This document shows positions 8,590-17,210 of a DNA stretch of 36,153 nt, one piece after another. Position 1 is the stretch's first letter. Each line of letters begins with the position of its first letter. A program made the position numbers and the translations under genes. Location: NCBI GenBank assembly GCA_900696665.1, contig CAADGY010000289.1:1-36153 (forward strand). Direction: 5' to 3'. The notes under the pieces were generated by a model, which saw nothing but the letters and a program-made list of their open reading frames with translations, ran no database searches and was not told the DNA's origin. Origin of the DNA: an uncultured Acidobacteriota bacterium. Its GTDB lineage: Bacteria; Acidobacteriota; Terriglobia; Bryobacterales; Bryobacteraceae.

Positions 8590-10029
8590 TCACGCGAAAA
8601 AGCTGCTTGCTTTTTCATAGGCACCCGCCAGGCGGAACATATCCGCCTCGCCGAAGTGCCTTGTCATGAGTTGCATCCCGACAGGGAGCCCTTCAACAGT
8701 CTTACCACACGGCACGCTCATACATGGAATACCGGCCAGGCTGCCGGTAAGAGTGTAGATGTCCGACAGATACATTTCCATCGGGTCGTCTGTTTTTTCA
8801 CCCAGCCTGAAGGCGGGAGAGGGCGAAACAGGAGCGGCAATCGCGTCCACACGCTCAAAAGCGTCCGCAAAATCGCGCGTGATCAACGTGCGCACTTTTT
8901 GCGCTTTGAGATAGTACGCGTCGTAATAGCCGGCGCTCAACACATAGGTACCCAGCATGATGCGCCTTTTGCATTCCAACCCGAACCCGGCGCCGCGCGT
9001 ATTTCTGTACATGTCGATGAGGGTATCGCCGGGGGTGCGCACCGTGTATCGTACGCCGTCATAGCGGGCCAGGTTCGAACTGGCCTCCGCGGTGCAGATG
9101 ATGTAATAGCAGCCAACCGCATAGGCGGTGTGCGGCAGACTGATATCCCGCACTTCACAGCCGAGCTGCTTCAGCGTCTCCACGCCCCGCAGGATGAGAT
9201 CACCCGTCTCGCTGGGCAAATCTTTGAAGTATTCGCGCGGAAGGCCGATCTTCATGCCTTCCACCCCGCCGTCCATGTCAACCGGATAATCCGGAACGGG
9301 AGCAAAAGCGGACGTCGAGTCCAAAGGATCGCGCCCCGCGAGTACCCGGAGCAGCGCGGCGGCATCTTTTACATTCCGAGCGAACGGCCCGACATGATCA
9401 AGCGAACTGGCGAATGCCGTCAGCCCGTAGCGCGACACCCGCCCATAGGTGGGCGTAACTCCTACCACACCGCAAAACGATGCGGGCTGCCGGATGGATC
9501 CCCCCGTATCCGAACCCAGCGCCACGACAGCCGTACCCTGCGCGACGGCAGCGGCCGACCCGCCGCTTGAACCGCCGGGAACGCGATCGGGAGCCACCGG
9601 ATTCCGCACCGGGCCGAAAGCCGAGCTCTCGTTGGAAGACCCCATCGCGAATTCGTCGCAATTCGTCTTGCCGATGAGGATGCCGCCAGCCTCTTCCAGC
9701 CGGATGACAGCGGTCGCATCGTATGGGGGAACGTATTCGGCCAGCAGTTTCGACCCACACGTCGTGCGAACGCCCTTCGTCACAATCACATCCTTCACGG
9801 CGATGGGCACGCCGCCCAACGGCCCGATGTCTTCGCCCCGCGCGATTCCTTCGTCCACGCGCGCCGCTGCCTCGAGAGCCCGTTCGCTGGAGAAATGCAG
9901 GTAGGCGTTGGTTTTCGGATTCTCGGCCTGGGCAAACTCCAGGGCCTCGCGGGTGAGTTCGACCGCGGAAAACGCGCGTTTTTTCAGGCCTTCACGAACC
10001 TGATCGATGGTGAGGGTGGCGATATTCAC
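8590..10029 (-). CDS. gatA: Aspartyl/glutamyl-tRNA(Asn/Gln) amidotransferase subunit A
   Basis: The 479-residue subunit hydrolyses glutamine and supplies ammonia to convert Glu-tRNA(Gln) (and possibly Asp-tRNA(Asn)) to the amidated form within GatCAB. The amidase-signature catalytic triad is complete: K79 (AVKD), cis-Ser S154 (PGGSSGGS) and the nucleophile S178 (SDTGGSIR), at the positions expected from other GatA proteins. Length is normal. It starts with GTG, and that GTG overlaps the gatC stop as GTGA, so translation is probably coupled. gatB is not in the window, so the complex must be completed by a gene elsewhere, a common arrangement. Confidence 0.97.
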   Translation of the reverse strand: MNIATLTIDQVREGLKKRAFSAVELTREALEFAQAENPKTNAYLHFSSERALEAAARVDEGIARGEDIGPLGGVPIAVKDVIVTKGVRTTCGSKLLAEYVPPYDATAVIRLEEAGGILIGKTNCDEFAMGSSNESSAFGPVRNPVAPDRVPGGSSGGSAAAVAQGTAVVALGSDTGGSIRQPASFCGVVGVTPTYGRVSRYGLTAFASSLDHVGPFARNVKDAAALLRVLAGRDPLDSTSAFAPVPDYPVDMDGGVEGMKIGLPREYFKDLPSETGDLILRGVETLKQLGCEVRDISLPHTAYAVGCYYIICTAEASSNLARYDGVRYTVRTPGDTLIDMYRNTRGAGFGLECKRRIMLGTYVLSAGYYDAYYLKAQKVRTLITRDFADAFERVDAIAAPVSPSPAFRLGEKTDDPMEMYLSDIYTLTGSLAGIPCMSVPCGKTVEGLPVGMQLMTRHFGEADMFRLAGAYEKASSFFA

Positions 10030-10325
10030 CGCTCGATCACCCTCGGCACTTTGAAATGCCCGGCGCCGGAAAGCGGAGCGTTTGCGAGGGCGGCCTCTTC
10101 ACCGAGCGGCGTCCGTTCGACATCGTCCCGCAACGTGGCGGTCTCTCCGGCTTCATACAGCACCTGGGCCATGGGCTCCACGGCCGATGTATCCAATTCG
10201 TTCAGCTTATCCATGTGGGTCAGAATCTTATCCAACTCGGAGGCCATTCTGCCCAGCTCTTCATCGGTAAGTTTGAGATTCGCCAACTCGGCGACATAAC
10301 GTACTTCCTGTTCGCTGATCTTCAA
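10026..10325 (-). CDS. gatC: Aspartyl/glutamyl-tRNA(Asn/Gln) amidotransferase subunit C
   Basis: The 99-residue protein begins MKISEQEVRYVAELANLKL and contains the LDKILTHMDKLNELDT segment and the C-terminal R-D-D-V-E-R-T-P and GHFKVPRVIE motifs, all characteristic of GatC. GatC is the small belt-like subunit that wraps around GatA and helps it fold onto GatB. The start is a TTG that overlaps the stop of the upstream DciA-like gene as TTGA, with a weak AGAGGG ribosome site before it. The N-terminal motif leaves no better start. It overlaps gatA at its 3' end (GTGA). Confidence 0.95.
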   Translation of the reverse strand: MKISEQEVRYVAELANLKLTDEELGRMASELDKILTHMDKLNELDTSAVEPMAQVLYEAGETATLRDDVERTPLGEEAALANAPLSGAGHFKVPRVIER

Positions 10326-10711
10326 GCGGAAGCCCTCTTGCGCGCCATCTTATAGGCATACCGGAGCGACCGATCGCGGATGCCGTCCGCTTCGTCCTGA
10401 ACCGGCGCGGCGGCGGCGTTCTCCTCCCGTTGAGGCATACGGCGGGGTAGGGCGATCCGGAACTGCAAGTCAATGAAGAGTCCCGTGCCCGCCACCTGTT
10501 CCATCCTCGCGAGAATTTGCCGTCTCAGCGTGAATAATTGCCGCTGCCATTCGAAATCTTCGACATCGATGACAAGCTTCTTATCCACTACGGCAGCCAC
10601 ATTGCTGTGCGCGGCGATGATTTTCCCAACCGCGATGGGCCAGGCACGTGTTGCAACAGCTTCAGGAGAAACAGCTTTCATCCTCGCAATGAGTCTACCG
10701 GCACGTTCCAT
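10322..10711 (-). CDS. DciA-like / DUF721 family protein
   Basis: The 129-residue protein has the DUF721 pattern: W-P-x-x-V-G-K-x-I-A-A-H-S near residue 25, then a hydrophobic KLVIDVEDFEWQRQL stretch and a helix leading to a short beta segment (FIDLQFRIAL), followed by a charged, disordered C-terminal tail. DUF721 includes DciA, which helps load or operate the replicative helicase DnaB in bacteria lacking DnaC. The ATG at 10711 is chosen because a longer in-frame extension would run back-to-back over maf and loses family similarity; no strong ribosome site is seen. The gene ends inside the gatC start (TTGA), so it is the first gene of a translationally coupled dciA-gatC-gatA unit. It is divergent from maf with 43 bases between starts. 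The family assignment is good; the replication role is by homology only. Confidence 0.8.
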   Translation of the reverse strand: MERAGRLIARMKAVSPEAVATRAWPIAVGKIIAAHSNVAAVVDKKLVIDVEDFEWQRQLFTLRRQILARMEQVAGTGLFIDLQFRIALPRRMPQREENAAAAPVQDEADGIRDRSLRYAYKMARKRASA

Positions 10712-10754
10712 GGTGGGAACATGTATTGTAGCATTGACCTTTGCCCACTGACGA

Positions 10755-11318
10755 ATGAATCTGATTCTTGCTTCCGCTTCCCCACGCCGCAGCGAGCTTC
10801 TGGTCTCAGCCGGTATTCCATTCACCATCCGCATCTCCCGGGTGGAGGAGCGGCATCTGCCCGGCGAGGACGCGTGGCAGTATGTCAAAAGGCTCGCGGA
10901 AGCCAAAGCCCGTACCATTGAAAGCGCACCCGGCGAAGTGGTGCTGGGCGCGGACACTGTTGTGGTCGTGGATGATTACATCCTCGAAAAACCTGCCGAC
11001 GACGCGGATGCCGCACGAATGCTGCGGCTTCTCTCTGGACGGCGCCACCAGGTGATCACAGGAATCTGCCTGCGCGGCGCCAGCCGCATCGTGGTGGACT
11101 CGGAAACAACAGAGGTTCGCTTTGTGCCGCTTTCCGAAGCCGAGATCAGCGACTACGTAAAAACCGGAGAACCCATGGACAAAGCGGGCGGATATGCCAT
11201 CCAGGGCCTGGCGTCGAAATTTGTCGATCGCGTCGAGGGCTGCTACTTCAACGTTGTCGGCCTGCCCGTCGCGCTGGTATATCAGAAGCTAAAGGAGTTT
11301 GAAAGGATGCATGGGTAA
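10755..11318 (+). CDS. maf: Maf family nucleoside-triphosphate pyrophosphatase
   Basis: The 187-residue protein starts with LILASASPRRSELL, the signature Maf loop with the conserved S-x-R-R. It carries GADTVVVVD (catalytic Asp), the K-P-x-D-x-x-D-A segment, and the C-terminal GYAIQGLASKFVDRVEGCYFNVVGLP motif. Maf proteins hydrolyse non-canonical or selected nucleotides (dTTP/UTP type, or methylated nucleotides) to monophosphates and also affect septation. I cannot assign the subtype with certainty; the motif set is closest to the dTTP/UTP (YhdE-type) branch. It is cytoplasmic and full length. The last codons overlap the first codon of the next gene (ATGGGTAA), so the two are probably co-translated. 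Confidence 0.95.
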   Translation: MNLILASASPRRSELLVSAGIPFTIRISRVEERHLPGEDAWQYVKRLAEAKARTIESAPGEVVLGADTVVVVDDYILEKPADDADAARMLRLLSGRRHQVITGICLRGASRIVVDSETTEVRFVPLSEAEISDYVKTGEPMDKAGGYAIQGLASKFVDRVEGCYFNVVGLPVALVYQKLKEFERMHG

Positions 11319-11964
11319 GAGGGCAACTGCCGGCGTCGCCTACCGGCTTGAGGAAAAACTGAAGCCCTATGAAGACGCGCTGCGCGCCGCCGGTCTGGAC
11401 GTCGTGCGTATTCAAGCCGGATCTTCTTCAAAGCTCGATGGATTAGGCGGTCTCGTGCTGACCGGGGGTACGGATGTAGACCCTTCCATCTACGGAGAGG
11501 AGCCTGCGCCCGAAACACAACCGCCAGACCGTGAACGCGACGAGATGGAATTGAACCTGCTTCTGCAGGCTCTCTCGGTCAACCTGCCGGTGCTGGCGAT
11601 TTGCCGCGGAATGCAGTTGTTCAACGTCGCACAGGGTGGTGCGCTGATCCAGCATCTGGGTGAAGGCAATCCGCACACCAGGGGTAAAGACGTCGATCAG
11701 GCACATTCGATTATGACGGTCGAAGGGACGCAACTGTCGCGCATTCTCGGACCTGGAGAGTACATGGTGAACTCCAGGCATCACCAAGCGGTCGATCCGA
11801 ATCGAATTGGCAATGGATTGATCGTTTCCGCAAAATCTCCGGACGGTGTCATCGAAGGGCTGGAGATGCCCGGCCAACGCTTCGCCATCGCCGTGCAGTG
11901 GCACCCCGAAGACTTGTTCAGGCAGGACGCAAGACTGTTCCACGCGTTCGCCGAAGCGGTGTGA
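11311..11964 (+). CDS. Gamma-glutamyl-gamma-aminobutyrate hydrolase-like (peptidase C26, class I glutamine amidotransferase fold)
   Basis: The ~217-residue protein has the class I amidotransferase fold: LVLTGGTDVDPSIYGEEP near residue 50, the nucleophile C98 in AICRGMQLFNVAQGG, SRHHQAV, and the catalytic H198/E200 in AVQWHPED. The GGTDVDP plus CRGMQ combination is that of the PuuD/peptidase C26 group, which cleaves gamma-glutamyl linkages. There is no ammonia-consuming synthase domain, so it is a stand-alone hydrolase. The ATG at 11311 overlaps the maf stop; a TTG at 11299 is an alternative. Two AAAGG sequences precede them (11291-11297 and 11302-11305). A polyamine pathway role is not supported by neighbours, so the substrate is open. 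Confidence 0.9.
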   Translation: MGKRATAGVAYRLEEKLKPYEDALRAAGLDVVRIQAGSSSKLDGLGGLVLTGGTDVDPSIYGEEPAPETQPPDRERDEMELNLLLQALSVNLPVLAICRGMQLFNVAQGGALIQHLGEGNPHTRGKDVDQAHSIMTVEGTQLSRILGPGEYMVNSRHHQAVDPNRIGNGLIVSAKSPDGVIEGLEMPGQRFAIAVQWHPEDLFRQDARLFHAFAEAV

Positions 11965-12013
11965 TTTCAGCGCCTGCCGTTATTGCCCGCGGAACAGCCG
12001 GGCTTCTTGCACC

Positions 12014-12048
12014 GGCGGCGGGCGAACACCAGTGAATCGCCGCCCGCC
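12014..12048. terminator. Imperfect GC-rich hairpin between convergent genes
   Basis: The arms GGCGGCGGGCGA (12014-12025) and TCGCCGCCCGCC (12037-12048) pair with two central mismatches around an 11-base loop, in the 125-base gap between the C26 hydrolase and the convergent oxidoreductase. There is no T-run on either side, so intrinsic termination is uncertain. Confidence 0.3.
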
Positions 12049-12089
12049 CCGGCAAGCAAACGGAGCCGTGCGCGCCACCAAGAGGCGGC

Positions 12090-13364
12090 CTAAACGAACC
12101 GGTACTTATTCGTCTTGTCGTCCCAGAGTATTTTCTTGCCCCTCCTGAACGACAGGGTAGCCATGTGGCCGCTGATAGCTGCCTGCTGTCCCACTTCCAC
12201 CGGTGCAATCGCTTTCTCTTTGCCGAGTACGGCCATGATGAAGTTCTTCACGTGCGCCTGCACGGCATTGGCGTCGTTCCCTCTCGCTTCAATCCTGATC
12301 TCCTGGCGCGCCGCCACTTTCTCCGGCGGCTTGCCGCCGAACTTTTCAGGCCAGAAGGAGAGGAACTGGCGGCTGTTCACTTCGATGGTGCCCTCGTTCC
12401 CCATGAACTGCTCGCCGTAGCCGAAGTGGTCGTTTCCGAAATAGCAACTGTAGTTGATGTGGAAGCGGTCCGGATACTCGTAGATGGCGCTGAGGCAATC
12501 GGGCACTTCGCGGTCGTCCTCTGTCCAGCGATAGATTCCGCCCGAAGCCATACAGGAATAAGGAACCGTTTTGCCGCAAACGAAGTTGGTGATGTCGGTC
12601 TGATGAACCAGCAGATCGGTGGAAATACCTCCGGAATAATCCCAATAGAGACGCCACTGATAGTAGCGCTGCTTATCGAACGGCCGGTTGCTCGCAGGCC
12701 CCAGGAAGCGCTTCCAATCTGTATTTTGAGGATCGGCGTCCGGCGGAATCCGGTAGCGCCACGCCGGATTATCGTCGAGGGAGTTGCGATACCAGAACGC
12801 GCGAACGTAATGAATGTCGCCGATCATTCCCTGCTCCACCATCTCCTTGGCTTTGATGTAGAGCGAGTTGGATCGATTCTGCGTACCTACTTGCACCACC
12901 TTGCCGGCCTTCTTCGCCGCATTCACGATGTCCCACCCCTCTTCGATGGTGTGGGCCAGCGGTTTTTCGAGGTAGATGTGTTTACCGGCGTTGAGCGCGG
13001 CCACCGCCATCTCGTGGTGCAGGTGCTCCGGCGTACAAATAAAGACCACGTCGATAGAAGGATCGCGCAGCACCTCGCGATAATCCACGTAGGTCTTCGG
13101 CGTGTTGCCTCCCTGGGTTTGAACGGCGTCTTTCGCCCTGTTCAGGTTGCCCGTATAGGTATCGCACACGGCCGTGACGGTGACCAGTTCCGGCACCGCC
13201 TTGTACATCATGCCCATAACGTGGTTGCCGCGGCTCCCCGTGCCAATCCAGCCCACCTGAACTTTTTCGTTCGCGCCCAGCGCGGGCAGAATGGCCGGAC
13301 CGGCCACAAGCGCTGCTCCCGCTGAGTTCCGGATGAAGTTGCGCCGGGAGAGTTCATCGGACAT
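12090..13364 (-). CDS. Tat-exported Gfo/Idh/MocA family oxidoreductase
   Basis: The 424-residue protein begins with a twin-arginine signal (LSRRNFIRNSAGAAL, residues 5-19), so it is predicted to be folded with its cofactor in the cytoplasm and then exported. The Rossmann domain follows with VGWIGTGSRG (38-46), the ICTPEHLHHEMA strand, and the EKP motif (133-135) whose Lys is catalytic in this family. The C-terminal alpha/beta domain contains GGISTDLLVHQTDI. Such proteins oxidise or reduce sugars with NAD(P) held tightly; in Acidobacteria and Planctomycetes exported members are common in glycan and keto-sugar metabolism. AAGGAGATG lies 7 bases before the ATG. It is divergent from the subtilase gene across a 101-base gap. 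The substrate cannot be read from sequence. Confidence 0.93.
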   Translation of the reverse strand: MSDELSRRNFIRNSAGAALVAGPAILPALGANEKVQVGWIGTGSRGNHVMGMMYKAVPELVTVTAVCDTYTGNLNRAKDAVQTQGGNTPKTYVDYREVLRDPSIDVVFICTPEHLHHEMAVAALNAGKHIYLEKPLAHTIEEGWDIVNAAKKAGKVVQVGTQNRSNSLYIKAKEMVEQGMIGDIHYVRAFWYRNSLDDNPAWRYRIPPDADPQNTDWKRFLGPASNRPFDKQRYYQWRLYWDYSGGISTDLLVHQTDITNFVCGKTVPYSCMASGGIYRWTEDDREVPDCLSAIYEYPDRFHINYSCYFGNDHFGYGEQFMGNEGTIEVNSRQFLSFWPEKFGGKPPEKVAARQEIRIEARGNDANAVQAHVKNFIMAVLGKEKAIAPVEVGQQAAISGHMATLSFRRGKKILWDDKTNKYRFV

Positions 13365-13465
13365 AAGTACACATCTCCTTCATAAAGGGATTTACTCCTT
13401 CAGAATATCAGGATTTCCCACACAGGAATCTGAAACGATCTGACTTCCGGAAGCGTCGAAACGGG

Positions 13466-16400
13466 GTGAACATTAGCCGGGTGGCAGTATCTCTTCTTCT
13501 CTTACTGGCCGGAAACCTGTTTGCCGGCCGTCTCGATCGTTATGCGCTCATCCTCGAAGGCAGTCCAGCGGCAAGGCAGGCATCGTCCTCCAAACCGGGC
13601 CAGCCGCGCTTCGCCGAAGATCAAAGACAAAAGCTTATAGCCGCGCAATCCAACGTGCGGCGCGCGCTCGCGGACCGTAATATTCAGGTCACGGGAGCTG
13701 TGCAAACCATCGCCAATGCGGTGTTTGTGGTGGCATCCGAAGAACAGGCAGCCGCGCTGCGCACGCTTCCCGGCGTCGCTGGCGTGCAACTGATGCGCCC
13801 CGTGAAGCGGAGCCTGAACCGCGCGATTGGCCTGATGAACGTCGCCGGAGCCTGGAGCGCGCTTCAGGGCGAAGGCAACGCCGGCGCCGGAATGAAGATT
13901 GCTATACTCGACACCGGTATTGACCAGACCCATCCCGCTTTCCAGGATGGCTCTCTACAAATGCCGCCGGGGTTTCCCAAGTGCGCGGGACAAAGCTGCG
14001 GATACACCAACAATAAGGTGATCGCCGCGCGCAGCTACGTGCAGATGCTGGTGCTGCCCGGAGCGGATTCCCGGCCCGACGATCTTTCTCCGCGCGATCG
14101 CGTGGGCCACGGAACAGCGGCAGCCAGCGTTGCCGCAGGGGTGCGCAACAGCGGACCCGCAGTGACTATTACAGGTGTGGCCCCGAAAGCATTTCTGGGT
14201 AATTACAAGATATTCGGGTCCCCCGGCGTGAATGACGTCACCTTTACCGATGTTGTGATTCAAGCGCTCGAGGACGCCTACAACGACGGCATGGATGTCG
14301 CCAGTCTCTCGCTAGGCTTCCCGGCGGTGTGGGGACCGCTCGATTCCGGCTCCGCCTGCGGCCTCGATCCGGGCGCGCCGTGCGATCTTTTCTCCGCCGC
14401 GGTGGAAGAGGCCGCTCAACTGATGGTGGTGGTGGTCTCGGCGGGCAATGATGGCGATCTCGGAAATCTTGCGCCCAGCCTGAACACGATCCACTCGCCG
14501 GGAACCGCGCCTTCGGCGATTACTGTCGGGGCCCTCTACAACTCGCACGAGTTTTTTTCGAGCGTGCGAGCCCCCGGGCTGGATCGCATCAACGCGCTGT
14601 TTGGAAACGGGCCCAGGCCCAGCGGCTCCATAACCGCACCGTTGCGAGCCGTTTCGAGAAGCGAGGACCAGAAGGCCTGCACATCGCTTCAAAACAATTC
14701 CCTCACCGGCGCGGTCGCTCTGATTGAGCGTGGCGATTGCGGTTTTGACACGAAAGTCGTCAATGCGCAGAAAGCCGGTGCGGTGGCGGTAATTCTGCAC
14801 CAATCGCAAGGATCGAATTTCGTTTTTCCGCCCACCGGACTTATTGAAACCGGCATTCCCGCGGTCCTCATCGGCTACGATGCCGCCACGCGCCTGTCCA
14901 GCGCGGCCGCGTCGAATGCGAATTTCCAGGTGACGCTCGATCCCGCCCTCGTCGAAATCAACGCCGTGTCGAATCAGGTGGCATACTTCTCTTCTTACGG
15001 CCCTGCCATCGGCACATTCGGCATCAAGCCCGAGATCTCCGCAACGGGCACGGACCTCTACATGGCCACGCAGAAGTATGATCCGAACGGCGACTTGTAC
15101 GATGCCTCGGGATACACCAATGCGCAGGGAACCAGTTTTGCCGCGCCTATTGTAGCGGGAGCAGCCGCGCTGGTGATGCAGGCGCACCCGGATTTCAACG
15201 TAGCGCAGGTCAAGTCTGCCATCGTCAATACGGCCAGCGCGGATGTCCGGGACATCGACGGCGCCGGGCGCCCGGTGACCGCGCGCGTGGCGGCGGTGGG
15301 TGCGGGCAAGCTCGATGTAAGCGCCGCAGTGCGGACACAGATCACCTCCGATGCCGCCACTATCTCTTTCGGCGAGATCAAGCCCGGTTTCTCCGGCGCT
15401 TCGCGCAGCTTTCGCCTCACGAACTCCGGCACGAATCAGGCGCAGCTTTCCGTTACGGTGACGCCAAGGGACACGGATCCGGGCGGCAGAGTGTCGATCG
15501 TCGGCGAAACGTCGTTTACCCTGGCGCCGGGGACAAGAACCACGAATATTAACGTACGCCTGGACCTTACGCAGCGCAACCCCGGCTCTTACGAAGGCTT
15601 CGTTGACGTGAAACAAGGGCCGGCACTTGTACTGCGAATCCCGTATGTCTACTACGTCCCCGGCAGCGAGCCGTTCAACATCATCCCGCTTACAGGTTTC
15701 GATTTCACCGGAATAGCGGGTGAGGACCTATCCGGACGGCTCACTTTGAAAGTGATCGACCGCTTTGGTATTCCGGTGCCGGATTTGCCTGTGCAGTTCC
15801 GGGCAACACTCGGAGGTGGCGGAATCGAGGTCGCCATGGAAAGAACCGATCCGCTCGGCATCGCCGACGCGCAGGTCTTTCTCGGTCCCCAATTAGGCGA
15901 ACAGGAATTCTCGGCCACTGTGAGCGGCAGTCCGGATCCTGTTTACTTTCCGGGAAAGGCCATTCAAAAACCGGCTATCTTTTCCAACGGCGTTGTTAAC
16001 GCTGCCAGTAATCAAGTGGGTCAAGGACTTGCGCCGGGCTCGTTGATTTCCATTTATGGGTCGGCTCTGAGCCAGGCCATTCGAGGCGTTTTCACACCTT
16101 ATCTGCCCGTATCTCTGGCAGGAATGAGCGTCAGCTTCGACAGGCTATCGGACAACATAAGCGTGCCGGGGCGGCTCCACTACGTCAGTCCCGATCAGAT
16201 CAACCTGCAAATTCCGTGGGAGCTCGAAGGTTTCAACAACGCGATCATGAAGATCAGCATTGGGAACATCTCCAGCGGGACATACGACGTTCCGCTGGCG
16301 AAGTATTCCCCCGCCTTCTATGAATATAACGATGCCGGAAGCGGCCGTACGCTGATCGCCGCGCTGGATGAAGGGAACGTGCTGGTCACGCCGTCGCGCC

Positions 16401-16696
16401 CCGCGCGCAAGAACACGGTGGTGCAATTCTACGCCAACGGCCTTGGCCCGGTGGACAACCGGCCGGCCAGCGGCGAGTTGAGCCCGTCATCGCCGCTGGC
16501 ACGCACACGCGTGGTCCCGGAAGTCCGGATCGGCGGGCGGCCGGCGCACGTGGATTTCTCGGGCCTGGCGCCCACGTTCGCGGGACTGTACCAGATCAAT
16601 GCCGTGGTACCGGGAGACGCGCCCAGCGGTTTGCAGCCGGTCGAAATCACCATGGAAGGCGTTACTTCCAAAACTGCGTTTCTGCCGGTGGAGTAA
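13466..16696 (+). CDS. Secreted subtilisin-like serine protease (S8) with PA insert and Solibacter-type C-terminal domain
   Basis: 1076 residues, starting at GTG. A signal peptide (to about residue 20) leads into an I9-like propeptide (about 24-115). The S8 catalytic triad is intact: D149 (AILDTGID), H215 (GHGTAAAS) and S557 (GTSFAAP), with oxyanion N328 (SAGN). A PA-type insertion (about 400-490, with LIERGDCGFDTKVVNAQKAGA) lies between N328 and S557. After the protease domain come Ig/Fn-like beta regions (about 625-730 and 740-825). From about 838 to the end is a module beginning FSNGVVNAASN and LAPGSLISIYG that I recognise as the Solibacter C-terminal domain (TIGR03437), which points to a cell-surface or extracellular acidobacterial protein. 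A shortened copy of the propeptide follows 15 bases downstream. A second in-frame GTG at 13481 is an alternative start. Confidence 0.95.
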   Translation: MNISRVAVSLLLLLAGNLFAGRLDRYALILEGSPAARQASSSKPGQPRFAEDQRQKLIAAQSNVRRALADRNIQVTGAVQTIANAVFVVASEEQAAALRTLPGVAGVQLMRPVKRSLNRAIGLMNVAGAWSALQGEGNAGAGMKIAILDTGIDQTHPAFQDGSLQMPPGFPKCAGQSCGYTNNKVIAARSYVQMLVLPGADSRPDDLSPRDRVGHGTAAASVAAGVRNSGPAVTITGVAPKAFLGNYKIFGSPGVNDVTFTDVVIQALEDAYNDGMDVASLSLGFPAVWGPLDSGSACGLDPGAPCDLFSAAVEEAAQLMVVVVSAGNDGDLGNLAPSLNTIHSPGTAPSAITVGALYNSHEFFSSVRAPGLDRINALFGNGPRPSGSITAPLRAVSRSEDQKACTSLQNNSLTGAVALIERGDCGFDTKVVNAQKAGAVAVILHQSQGSNFVFPPTGLIETGIPAVLIGYDAATRLSSAAASNANFQVTLDPALVEINAVSNQVAYFSSYGPAIGTFGIKPEISATGTDLYMATQKYDPNGDLYDASGYTNAQGTSFAAPIVAGAAALVMQAHPDFNVAQVKSAIVNTASADVRDIDGAGRPVTARVAAVGAGKLDVSAAVRTQITSDAATISFGEIKPGFSGASRSFRLTNSGTNQAQLSVTVTPRDTDPGGRVSIVGETSFTLAPGTRTTNINVRLDLTQRNPGSYEGFVDVKQGPALVLRIPYVYYVPGSEPFNIIPLTGFDFTGIAGEDLSGRLTLKVIDRFGIPVPDLPVQFRATLGGGGIEVAMERTDPLGIADAQVFLGPQLGEQEFSATVSGSPDPVYFPGKAIQKPAIFSNGVVNAASNQVGQGLAPGSLISIYGSALSQAIRGVFTPYLPVSLAGMSVSFDRLSDNISVPGRLHYVSPDQINLQIPWELEGFNNAIMKISIGNISSGTYDVPLAKYSPAFYEYNDAGSGRTLIAALDEGNVLVTPSRPARKNTVVQFYANGLGPVDNRPASGELSPSSPLARTRVVPEVRIGGRPAHVDFSGLAPTFAGLYQINAVVPGDAPSGLQPVEITMEGVTSKTAFLPVE

Positions 16697-16711
16697 GCAG
16701 AGCCGTAACCT

Positions 16712-17209
16712 ATGAAGCGGATCTGGATGGTCCTATTGGCGCTGCCGCTGGCGGCGCAGATCGTTCCGAACCGTTACATCGTAGAATTGAACGGCGAGCC
16801 CGCAGCCACCTATTCCGCCAAGACGAAGGACAATTTGCGGGCGGCGCTGGCGGACCGGCGGCTCGCGATTCAAAACGAGCATCTTCCCATACGGAAGGCC
16901 GTGGAGAACACCGGTGGTACGGTCCTCGCCAGCGTCGATACGGTAGCCAACGCGCTCGTGGTAGAGATTCCGGACTCGCAAGCCGCCAGCCTGAACCTGC
17001 TGCCCGGCGTGCTGCGAGTGCATAGAGTCTGGGAAGGCAAGCTTTTCCTCGACCACGCACTTCCGCTATCGCACGTGCCCGATGCCTGGATGGAAGCGGG
17101 CGGAGAGGATCGCGCGGGCGCCGGCTCGAACGTGTTTCTCATCATGGCGGGCGGCGTCATAACGCGGGTCGTGATCAATGGCCGCGGCGATGTCTCCCGA
17201 ATGCCATAG
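16712..17209 (+). CDS. Orphan subtilase propeptide-like protein (catalytic domain missing)
   Basis: 165 residues with a short signal peptide (MKRIWMVLLALPLAAQ). The rest matches the start of the upstream subtilase segment by segment: NRYIVELNGEPA versus DRYALILEGSPA, NLRAALADR versus NVRRALADR, TVANALVVEI versus TIANAVFVVA, LLPGVLRVHRV versus TLPGVAGVQLM, and VPDAWMEAGGEDRAGAG versus VAGAWSALQGEGNAGAG. At exactly the point where the protease domain with its AILDTG motif would begin, the similarity stops and a 26-residue unrelated tail follows before TAG. No protease remnant is seen in the other two frames of the tail. It is either a decayed tandem duplicate cut by a deletion or a stand-alone I9-type inhibitor/chaperone for the neighbour. 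The intact signal peptide and open frame allow the second reading. Confidence 0.7.
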   Translation: MKRIWMVLLALPLAAQIVPNRYIVELNGEPAATYSAKTKDNLRAALADRRLAIQNEHLPIRKAVENTGGTVLASVDTVANALVVEIPDSQAASLNLLPGVLRVHRVWEGKLFLDHALPLSHVPDAWMEAGGEDRAGAGSNVFLIMAGGVITRVVINGRGDVSRMP

Positions 17210-17210
17210 C

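Noticed and set aside
10712-10957. Long N-terminal extension of the DciA-like gene
   Set aside because: The extra 82 residues would be antisense to the start of maf, and the family similarity begins only after Met at 10711.
12165-13325. 386-codon open frame on the plus strand
   Set aside because: It is antisense to the Gfo/Idh/MocA gene and shows no recognisable motif, whereas the minus-strand reading has a Tat signal, GTGSRG and EKP.
14312-15616. 434-codon open frame on the minus strand
   Set aside because: It lies wholly opposite the subtilase, whose domains and catalytic triad are intact. The translation is rich in Arg, His and Gly without family motifs, as expected for the antisense of GC-rich coding DNA.
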